DNA from: Perkinsus olseni
Taxonomy: Eukaryota > Perkinsozoa > Perkinsida > Perkinsidae
Length of the DNA: 64,000 bases
Direction of reading: 5' to 3'
NCBI GenBank assembly: GCA_013115135.1
Contig: JABANP010000010.1
Location: 300,129-364,128 of the forward strand
Made by a program: the position numbers and the translations under genes. The notes beneath the pieces are model-generated. The model saw only the letters and a list, made by a program, of their open reading frames with translations. It was not told the DNA's origin and made no database searches. Shown here in pieces: positions 56,001 to 64,000 of this stretch; position 1 is the stretch's first letter, and the number at the start of each line of letters is the position of its first letter.

Positions 56001-56713
56001 TCCCATGGACACGTTATCCCTGTAGATCTACCAAGCTTGAAGCCGCGTCGGGCCTCATGGAGTCCATCTTCTCCGCTCACTTCAACGATTACATCAGTAT
56101 CTCCGCTCTTCTCCCCATGGACCCTCAGTTGAAGTCTCGAGCATACTCGTTCATTGTACTGTCGGTTCTTGCCACTCTGTCGCTTCCGAGCTCCGCAGTT
56201 CTCGCATGAGCCATCAGAGACTCCACGAGATGGCATGAAATTGCATCGTGAGCACGGCGACGGCGATATCTCCAGAGTAACGTCGGGCCGCGGCCACATC
56301 CTCGCCACCAGGCCTTCGAGGCACAGTAGAGCCCCCATCTCGATCGTTCGCGTCGAGCATGCCGCCAAGAGTTCCGGAAGGTTATACAGTCTCGGGCGTA
56401 TCTTACGGACAGCCCCGAGAGACTCGAAGTGGATGCAGTGGAGCACGAAGCCGAATGCCTCCTCCAAGGCCTCTAGCGTAACAGTTCGTGTCCGGAGGGC
56501 CTCCACGGAGCCCCTTGGGGCCTTGAGGTAGCAAATGGCGTGGATGAGCAACCTCGTCAGCTGCTCGTTTAAGAATTCGGCCGTACGTGCTACGCCAGCG
56601 ACCTCGGTCAACCAAGCGGGTTGTACTCCCGAAATACGACTGTTAGTGAGGTTGTACAACTTGGCGAGATTGGTATTTCCGCATTCGGGAATGTCCGAGA
56701 AGAGGCTCGCCAT
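53054..56713 (-). CDS. Atypical MCM protein with degenerate ATPase, MCMDC2-like
   Basis: ATG 56713 (MASLFSDIPECG). The N-terminal exon (56713 to about 56037) has the MCM A-domain and zinc finger: IRPRLYNLPELL, GALLCLEGLVARMWPRP, CSRCNF...CENCGARKR, then VCSRLQLRV. The AAA part is seen in later exons: VLDVLAKSIFPSLHGTHTHKIVKSIIL (about 55182-55278), EHIRILLLQEPDNTSIW at the Walker A place (about 54979-55035), DDGWWVDVDP at the Walker B place, KYGRYDGSRTLAENMGPSA (about 54350-54412), and AAAFDLVF where MCMs have SRFDL. The C-terminus has VRLCHACCRVELSEMIEVEHVKEAL and a winged-helix-like LISEANYNGFILKKGG. Walker A Gly-Lys-Ser and the arginine finger are gone, so it should not hydrolyse ATP. This matches MCMDC2, a meiotic MCM relative. 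Several middle exon borders are approximate. Confidence 0.65.
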
Positions 56714-57668
56714 TAGAGACGGAAATAAAATACGACTGATTCGAAGAGAGATACTGCAAGTCTTCCTTTTCTAGAGTGGGGCCCCTGCCAGCTAATTTGC
56801 TCTTCGATGCATCGCTTGAGAGAAGAGACAAGCAGCTACTCGGCATCCTCCTGTGATGACACGGAGGGTCCTCTTTGAATCTTGCCAACCGTTTCGCCAG
56901 CGGCGAAACCGCTGGTCCACTCGACGGGCGCGGTGCCCCAATCCAGGCCCACGTTAAACTATGCTGTAGGGTGTAATGTATATGTCTGGGGACACTGTCG
57001 GCAGGAAGCTGCGGATGCGACGATGAGAGCGGGCAGAGTGCTGATACATGCGGATGGGCCTGAGGTCGGCGACGAGCTCATGCAGGCGGTGGGGGGGGGC
57101 TGAGAGGTCATTGCGTACAGCATTCGGGAATGGAGACGGAGGATGTCTCAGCCCTCAACGCGGAGAATCGGCATGAGGTCGAAGGCAGGTTACCGTGGTC
57201 GCCTTGCCTATTATTTTCGCCACTAGGATGCCCCGTGCTTCATCCGTCAGTTAATCCATCATCAACTCGGGTGCGGTGCGACCAGACAGGGGCGATCGCG
57301 ATGGCGCACTGGTATAAGCTATGCACGCATGCACAAATATGTACTTGACGGCCCTCGCCTTGGGCTAGTTCTCACCCTAGGTAATGTACCGGTCTCTGCA
57401 CTGGTAATGTGTAGGTAGTGTACAGCGTACATTGTGAAGAGTACATTACCTGTACGCCGTGGGACTTTGATTGCTTTGGGTTTTCCTGTCGTGCCGGTGG
57501 GATGATTCTCGTGAATGTGCTTGTTCGCCCTTGGCATTCTCGACGGACTTTCTACTCTGAACCTTCCCGAGAAGACGATTATCGTCAATCAGGACTTTTG
57601 ATCCACATCTCCTGAAACAATCGGTAAGCTGACCTGCCTCAGGCTTTACTAATTCAAAAGCCTGCAGC
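56714..57668. other. Intergenic with an 11-bp inverted repeat
   Basis: Divergent region between the MCM-like gene and the secreted protein gene. AGGTAATGTAC at 57379-57389 is mirrored by GTACATTACCT at 57441-57451, about 220 bases before the ATG of the secreted protein. No coding signal. Confidence 0.5.
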
Positions 57669-57944
57669 ATGCTTCTCTCGCGTATTGTAGTAGTCCTCCT
57701 TCTCGCCGTGGCGATGATCACCGATTTTTATGAAGTGGAGGCCGCTGAGGTGAATTCTGCTCATGTGGGTTTCGAGAAATTCTTAGACTCTTTGAAGTCG
57801 AAGAAGGGTATTGCGAGGAATGCTGCTGCTAGTAAGTACTTCAACCCGCAGGCCGTGCACGCTCATCACCGCTTGAGGCGATCCGCATCATTCTCAGGTC
57901 GAGAAAGGGTCCTACGCGCCCTCGAGAGTCACGTGGCTGCTTGA
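57669..57944 (+). CDS. Small secreted protein, 91 aa, unknown
   Basis: Intronless. MLLSRIVVVLLLAVAMITDF is a clear signal peptide with likely cleavage after YEVEAA. The mature part is short, basic and His/Ala/Arg-rich (KSKKGIARNAAASKYF, HAHHRLRRSASFSGRERV) with no cysteines. No family recognised. In a parasite such a protein could be secreted to the host, but that is inference only. Confidence 0.65.
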   Translation: MLLSRIVVVLLLAVAMITDFYEVEAAEVNSAHVGFEKFLDSLKSKKGIARNAAASKYFNPQAVHAHHRLRRSASFSGRERVLRALESHVAA

Positions 57945-58900
57945 TTGTTGAAGATCCGTATTTCCGCGACATCAGAGTTTTCTGGATTTAGAGCAGCATA
58001 ACGCTCTGCCGCTCTGATTTTGATTTCGACATGTAGTATGTTCATCTAGTTATAACGTTATCACAGCCTTCTGTGGTCCTGATCATTTCATCGATACCTC
58101 GTACAGCGGCTGTTCAATGCAGCCCCTCCCCGGATCACCTGATTGGTATTCAAGAGAGTTTTTCTACTAGAGGACCTTCTGAAGGAGGCGTTGTGGTTTG
58201 GTTTCACCGTGGTTTATCTTTTCCCTGATGTCGAAAAGTCCCCTGTCGGTCATCGATCAGAGTCGCAAGGTGAGAGGCGACTCCAGTCAGCCCTGTGGAT
58301 TTTCCATCGATCTAGAGTCGGCCATTCATTGTAGTTCTGGCTGTCACAAGAAGCCAAGGGACTCTTGGCAAGCGTGGCAAGCGCTGAGCTTAATCCGCTG
58401 AGAGTGTTCGCATCAAACTTTTCTGTCTTCTCATCAGAAGAATGGGGATGAGCGTGGATCGAACATCCCTCACCAGTTTACGGGAGTTTTCATTTTCATT
58501 CATCCCTAATGCGTTTTGTTTACGAGTGAGGCTGCTTATAAAGCCTTGTAACCTCAAGTGTAGGAGTGACGTCAGCCCGTCGGTCGAGTCTTTCGGCACA
58601 TGGTAGAGTCACCAATGCAATTTGGTAGCTCGGGTCGTAGAGCAGCATGACTCAGCTTGAATGGTATAATACGTTTTGGAAATTTGGAAGTCCTCACCCA
58701 GGCTCCACGAGTCCTGGGTCCATTCACCCGCCCAGTGGTTATTGTTCAGTGCTCACAGCAATGGCACACGCGAAACGCTCAACGACGGACTCAGCAGGTC
58801 GGGACCCGATTTCGCGGTCCTAGCGCTCTACTTGCCGTGACAAATCTTTCTCCGATACTGCGTTAGCGATCGCTGTGAAACAGTCACGTTCCTGTCAGCT
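57945..58900. other. Region without a supported gene; possible 5' exons of DRC9
   Basis: No open frame with family signal. The first exons of the following gene may lie here but could not be placed. Confidence 0.4.
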
Positions 58901-60707
58901 AAGCCAATAAACGTCGATGCCCAGAGAGTTCTCGCCATCATGGATGACCTCAAGGGAAAGGCGACGTTCTTAACTCTGCTGACGCACCAGGTATAGCGGT
59001 GGTTCATGGCCGGCGATGTCGTCGGATCGTCCCTTGCGATGCTTCAGGTCCTGGACGGCCTTCAAGGGGAGGGAGGGGGTGGAGCCACTGAACTCCTCGG
59101 ACTAGAATTTGTTAGGAAGTTTGCCGAGCAGGTGACAAAAGTCCGAGCGGGTGGCTTCTTCGAATGATCCGAGTGTGTTCAGATTAGACTGGAAGATCTG
59201 TACGTGATGCTGAACACCAATAGTGATGGTAGATGACGCAAGACTTCCATTTAGCGACTCCGCTGCGAGCAGCCAGAGGCTCGGAAATGCCGCCAGCCAG
59301 GCCTATCCTGCACCCAGGCACGTTCGCGATCCAAGAAGACAATGACGATGTCCGAGAAGCCACAGAGAGGCTAAGGAGGAGCACATCAGAACTATGCCGG
59401 TTGGTGCATTTTCCCCGTTGCGTATTGAATGTCGCTGACCTGATGTTAGTCAAATGAAGACAATCCCAACTGTCATCGGGGAACTGCGCCGCTTCCAGGA
59501 TTCATCTCAGAGATCCATGGGGCTGTTGCAGCTCCTACGAACCCTGGCTGAAATGCAAGTGATGACTGTTGCCGTATTGTTGTGGTGTCACCATTTGCAC
59601 CGTCGTGTCACCTCTCAGGACGTGGTATTGAAACGGATGACAACGACGGTCGAGGAGGAACGATCCAGACAGGAGCTGATCGCACATTACCTTCTCCGAG
59701 AAAAGCTCGCAGTTCGACGCAAGGCTGAGCTAGAGAATCGACTGAGTCAAGTGAGACCACTGCTGGTAGCATTGCTAGAATCTGCCTCGCCACTAGGTAA
59801 GGCTCGAGAGGGAAAAGGCCCATGCGACACGTACAGAGACTTTGACGAAGCTGAAGGCTGATCTCCTCGACGTCCGAGAGTCTACCCAGCTCAAGTTGAA
59901 GCAGCTCGGTGGCCGATCGCCAGATGAAATGCCGCTCAGTTCCATCGTTTCCAGGTCAGAAATATGGGAATCGAATGCAGAGTCTAATCGATGAGTGGGA
60001 GGTTCGGGAGGCAGGCCTCAAGAAGGACTTGGACTCCACCAAGAAAGCTTACATGGTCGAGCCGAGACGTCGCATTTTTGCCTTGGATACTCTGTGCTAG
60101 GGACTGCGAAACTCTAACAGAGACCAAGAAGAAGCTCTTCGGAAGCAGAAGCTCCGGCGGGAAACCGATCTCGATAATGTTATCAAGAACTTCGATTCGC
60201 GGGTAGACTCAGCGCGACAATGATGCTGCTGGTGTGGTATCCTGTCAGATGGCCGAACTCAACTTACAACGCCGGGGTCTTAATGACGACATCTCCAAGG
60301 AAGAGGAGATACTCCGCCGTTTGAGGGACCACTTCGACCTGGTAAGACAGAGGCCCGCCGCTGGCCCTCTTTCGTATTTATCTCTTTGCCGCGAGCAATC
60401 AAGGAGAAGAATTGATGGGTGCATTCCTGACTCGTCAGAGGCTGAGCATTTGCACGTCAGATCGATGCGGAGAACAGTCGCATCGAGGCCGAGAATATCG
60501 TGGACGAGGCCAGGAGGAGCCGGCTCCGCGCTGAAGGCAATCGCCTGGACGATGCCGCCTCTACGGTGCAGTGCTACTGGAAGGGGATATTGCAGCGGGA
60601 AGATTATCACAAGCTACGGAAGGCTATGAAGAAGAAGGTGAGTTCAGTCGTCAGTGAGAGCTGGCTTATTGAACTTTTAGGGCAAGAAGGGCGGAAAGAA
60701 AAAGTAG
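58901..60707 (+). CDS. DRC9: Dynein regulatory complex subunit DRC9 (IQCG), start uncertain
   Basis: At least eleven short exons on the plus strand encode helical coiled coil: VLAIMDDLKGKATFLTLL, LLGLEFVRKFAEQ, IRLEDLYVMLNTNSD, ATERLRRSTSELCRLVHF, TIPTVIGELRRFQDSSQ, DVVLKRMTTTVEEERSRQ, REKAHATRTETLTKLKADLL, RDQEEALRKQKLRRETDLDN, LQRRGLNDDISKEEEILRRL, IEAENIVDEARRSRLRAEG. Then comes an IQ motif (AASTVQCYWKGILQREDY) and a lysine-rich end (MKKKGKKGGKKK) created by splicing at 60638 to TTTTAG at 60680. A C-terminal single IQ followed by a short Lys/Gly tail is the DRC9/IQCG layout; DRC10 is the alternative. Function: nexin link of motile axonemes, in keeping with flagellated zoospores. The N-terminal exons are not resolved. 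Confidence 0.7.
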
Positions 60708-61626
60708 AGGCGTGTCGATCATGACTAGGGTGTTCATGGTGAAGTCACTTTGTTGAGTTGCAACACTCGATGGAGGTCGGGGTTCGGGGAGCCACGAATC
60801 CTGGGGCTAGCCGGATTGCGACATAATAGATCTACGAGAGACAGAAGGGTGGCCCCTTCGCTTCATGGCCATGTGAAAGGCAGATGTACTCGCGGACGCG
60901 GCCCTCCATGATGCTAGGAATGTCATACACGATGCCATACTTGTACCACCGTAGCATCCCCCCATCGGGCCTGCCCACGCGGTAAGCGGTTCACGAAGCA
61001 CACTGGAATGCTCCGAGGGCGTTTGGTCACTGAGGCCATAATGCAAACGATGCAGTCTCCGCAAGGAAGCTTCCATTCCACGGGACGGGCGGTTCCCACG
61101 GAGAAAATAGAGAACGGGAATCCAGCCTTTTCCTAAAGCGAACACGCTGATGGACAGCGGTGGTACTTTAAAGCGATGACGATGGGTATGCGTGGATGCG
61201 CAGTAAAAATGTCACTCCGCGGCGCTTGGGTCGGTGATGAATGCTGTTGCGTTCATCTTATACAAGGGCCAGGGATCTGGTACGAGACTACTAGGAGAGT
61301 GCGTCAGTTGAGGTGATTCCTTGGGGAATACCATTAAGAGTAACTGTACGAGCATGGGTACTTGTATGGCCTCGCCTCAGCTTCGCTGGCTAGTTGGATG
61401 CACTCGAGCCCCTCGAGTCAAGGGCCTCTTTCGCGGCGTCTTCCTCCCCAGCAGTGACCTCTAGCTAGTGGAATGATCCACGCCAACTTTTATAGTAGGA
61501 ACACAAATCACTCTCAGAATTTGCTGTGATGAACAGATAGATTGCTGCGTGAGCAACGAAAGATATCTCGTCTCATTGGGCATGCATTTCCCGTAGACGT
61601 CACTAGCTGCATTCAACTGACGAAAA
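60708..61626. other. Convergent region with a possible short coding exon on the minus strand
   Basis: On the minus strand 60827-60985 reads AYRVGRPDGGMLRWYKYG, IVYDIPSIMEGRVREYICLS and HGHEAKGPPFCLS then a stop. This looks like a real protein end, but no joining exon with a clear phase was found. Otherwise nothing supported. Confidence 0.3.
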
Positions 61627-63330
61627 TCATGAACCCCCCTTATCAAGATTCTGCACAGTAACGCCCTTGCGCGAACGAGTACGCTCGGCAACCGGAGCAG
61701 CCTCGTTAATGCCTTTACGCTCACGGTTCCAGTTTGGGCGTTTCCTAGGTGGAGACTGACCCTCGGGGATGAATACCTGAATTTCAGTTCACACGCGCCG
61801 AAGCCGCAATCCCTACCGAACCAGCAGTTGTCGCTTTCTTCGGACGACCGCTTCTATATCGTTTCTGAAGAGGCATGCAATAGCATGTGAACTACCCTCG
61901 CTCTGCAAGAGCTACCGTGACAGGCTGATGCTCTCCCTCCATGATTACAGTTTTACTTCGAACCTTCTCCAGACCACCTGCACAGCAATCAAGGAGAGCA
62001 ACGCACAGTTTGGCCTTTACTGCAATCGTTGCTGGTGTGTAGTTCGCTAGCATCTTCCAAGACGATCACAGACTGGCTGATGGGCGGCTTGCCCATCACC
62101 GCTGATACTTCAGAGTCGTACACTGAAGGACCAATAGGCGAGGGTTTCACCGCTCAGATGCCCCACCGAGGGATCCGCTAGTCGCCTCTGGATCAGGTTG
62201 AGTGGAGCATGCTGAACGATTACGGCCGCCACTACGCAGCGATTGCAGCTCCTTCAGCAGGACCTTCACTTGCGTCTCTGCCAAGACGGAGCCAGAGCAA
62301 TCGAGAGAACTCAGGGGTGGATCCACAACTGCCTCTGGATGAATGTAGTACGGAGGAAGTCCTCGGTGAAAAAGGCTACAACTCGTGACTACCGGCATCG
62401 GCGAGTTTTCTCCTCAAGACCTCATTCTGGGACTTTAGATCTGCCGATCTCTTGTCGACTGAAGACTTCTTGCTCGTCAAAGAACTCGTCTGCTCCGTGG
62501 CCTGCGTGAAATAGCCCTGGGCGACAAGTTCGGTGGACTCTATCACGTCGTATGCATTCGCTCTTGCAATACGCCCGAATCACGCTAGAAGGACTCCAGG
62601 GAAAACTCACTCGATCGAGCCGCTCTTCGAAGTTCTTCTTCTGCTGCTCCAGTTGTTTCTGGCCATCCTCCAGCATCTTCTCATACTGGTGATCGGGAAT
62701 CGCAAGAAAACCGAAGTAACGCGGCGACTACCTTCGCGATGCAATTCGCTTTCTCCTGCTTAGCCTTCGATAGTCGTGCCTGATACGACAAACCTCTAAC
62801 ACGGTTGAGACGATAGCAGCAGCACAGGCCACTTTAAGAGACTTCTTGGCCAACTCCCCTCCCTTTCCAACTGCCCGGAGTTGCCGCATCAGTTCTGCCA
62901 TCTCACAGCGGTGCTCCTTCTCTTCTTTCTCATTCTGAGATCATTCACGCAACTCCAGGGCAGCGAATGACACCGAGAGCAGTGCGCCATCATCGGTCCC
63001 AGGACTCAACAAAATGATGCCAGGCAGTGAGTTGTTCACCTGTCGATTGCATGCCTCCTCCGACTTGGCCGCTGCCCTGACAAGCTGGTCAGGTGGCTGA
63101 GGAATATCCTCCAACAGCGGTTTCAGGATGGCCAGCCTAAGAGTAGGTGTCCCGCCGAGGCAAGATTCCCACCGAGACCGGGTCTCGGAGACCCATCCAC
63201 ACGCCCATTGGGCAGCCTCCAGCGACCACGCGTCTACTCCGGCGTTTCTCCTACTTCTTGGCGAAGGATCCTCGGAGACCCCTCTCTGTACACTGCTGGA
63301 TTCCAGCAGTTGTATAGAAACACGCCAGTG
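61627..63330 (-). CDS. Unknown coiled-coil protein with basic, AT-hook-like C-terminus
   Basis: TGA at 61627-61629. Exon pieces from the 5' side read LLESSSVQRGVSEDPSPRSR, LRLAILKPLLEDIPQPPDQL, AAAKSEEACNRQVNNSLPG, EEKEHRCEMAELMRQLRAV, SKAKQEKANCIAK, MLEDGQKQLEQQKKNFEERL, VIESTELVAQGYFTQATEQT, KSQNEVLRRKLADA, AVVDPPLSSLDCSGSVLAET, ISQSVIVLEDASELHTSND, GLEKVRSKTVIMEGEHQP, KRYRSGRPKKATTAG and VFIPEGQSPPRKRPNWNRER, ending VTVQNLDKGGS. SGRPKK resembles an AT-hook core. Exon borders and the start are uncertain, and no family is recognised. The mix of coiled coil and a basic tail suggests a chromatin or spindle role, which is only a guess. Confidence 0.5.
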
Positions 63331-63792
63331 ACATCATCACCGCTAACAGGGGACGATCACGTTCGTTTAGAGAAACTTCGGACAAGCGTGAATGTCCTTC
63401 CTACACTCGGCGAGGCGTGTAGCGGAGGTGTCACTTTCCATTACTGCATTGGCGGGTGCCATACTGATAGAGACAACTTCATAGATGAGAATCAAAACTC
63501 CAACAACCCCCTCCCCTTATGGAGATGCGATAAGTCCATCATATCGGTAACAACCATAAACCCTCAGACATCCCGTACGTATGCTATGTTAGTAACGTAT
63601 ATCGGAAACGTACGGTATGTAACGTAAATACGTCACGTGTCAGCGCTCGCCCAGCCAAGTGAAACGGCTACGCGGAGAGTCAGTGGCACTGACCCTTCGT
63701 CGACACAATCCCGCCTACTATTGACAGGAGCAACACGAGACGTGGAAGAGTCACAAACGTAGTAGCTGCTTGCTGGGCACTCGACACTTCAC

Positions 63793-64000
63793 CTACTGCC
63801 CATAGTCGCCTCTCGGCGATGATGGTGGGGAACCGATCTCGACAGGCTCGACCTCCTCGCTGGTGTGTTCACTTTGAGGTTGACTCACCACGCCTTCGAC
63901 CTGGTTATGAACGCTCACTACTTTCGCCCAGCCTCATCCTAACGTACCAGGTCATCATCCGCCTGCTCTTGCGGCAACTCCTCTGGGGTCTTCTCCTCGT
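63793..64000 (-). CDS. 3' end of an unknown gene running off the window
   Basis: Two exons, 64000-63948 and 63900-63793 (108 bases, 36 codons including TAG), joined CTG|GTC in phase 0 with a 47-base intron. The visible tail is acidic and Ser/Pro-rich (EELPQEQADDDL, then EHTSEEVEPVEIGSPPSSP), so disordered. Too short for identification. Confidence 0.55.

Noticed and set aside
1..64000. CRISPR arrays, bacterial operons, insertion sequences, riboswitches
   Set aside because: No regularly spaced direct repeats, no Shine-Dalgarno pattern and abundant spliceosomal introns; the window is eukaryotic.

Overview
The window looks like nuclear DNA of a protist. Genes lie on both strands, most are broken by short GT-AG introns of roughly 40 to 70 bases, and intergenic spacers are short. 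The gene content is purely eukaryotic: karyopherin beta, SF3B4, VAP, an axonemal IQ protein, a MYND-USP deubiquitinase and an MCM relative. One gene encodes DXR, an enzyme of the plastid MEP isoprenoid pathway, and its N-terminal leader has two hydrophobic segments, as in plastid proteins of dinoflagellates and their relatives. Together this suggests a perkinsozoan alveolate (Perkinsus-like). The assignment rests on gene content and intron style, not on a database match, and I hold it at about 0.75.

Layout. 1-2949 (+): the 3' part of a large repeat protein. 4.0-16.5 kb (+): a MenA/UBIAD1-type prenyltransferase, an F-box protein, an unknown protein, mitoribosomal protein mL49, and an LRR plus coiled-coil centrosomal-type protein whose 1.3 kb intron holds a dead retroelement integrase. 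A bacterial-looking tRNA-Arg(ACG) follows. 17.2-24.7 kb (-): a PAN/FkbM fusion, plastid DXR, GTP cyclohydrolase I and a small mitochondrial membrane protein. 25.0-27.7 kb (+): SF3B4 and a small gene. 28.1-32.0 kb (-): tandem ATP-grasp ligases. 33.2-48.1 kb (+): VAP, a histidine phosphatase, a Ca2+/H+ exchanger, MYND-USP, a SEC-C mini-protein, two small proteins and importin beta. 49.5-56.7 kb (-): tandem amino-acid permeases and an ATPase-dead MCM. 57.7-60.7 kb (+): a small secreted protein and DRC9/IQCG. 61.6-64.0 kb (-): an unknown coiled-coil protein and the 3' end of another gene.

The genes do not form one pathway. Themes are plastid and mitochondrial metabolism (DXR, UbiA, mL49, small mitochondrial proteins), pterin synthesis (GCH1), cilium or centrosome structure (LRR coiled-coil, DRC9), RNA processing, nuclear import, and possibly meiosis (MCMDC2-like).

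Exon models were built by hand from splice consensus, reading phase and family conservation. Where a junction is uncertain I say so. The most intriguing signals are five apparent +1 frame shifts in otherwise well conserved genes, a MCM paralogue that has lost its Walker A and arginine finger, and the layered leader of DXR.
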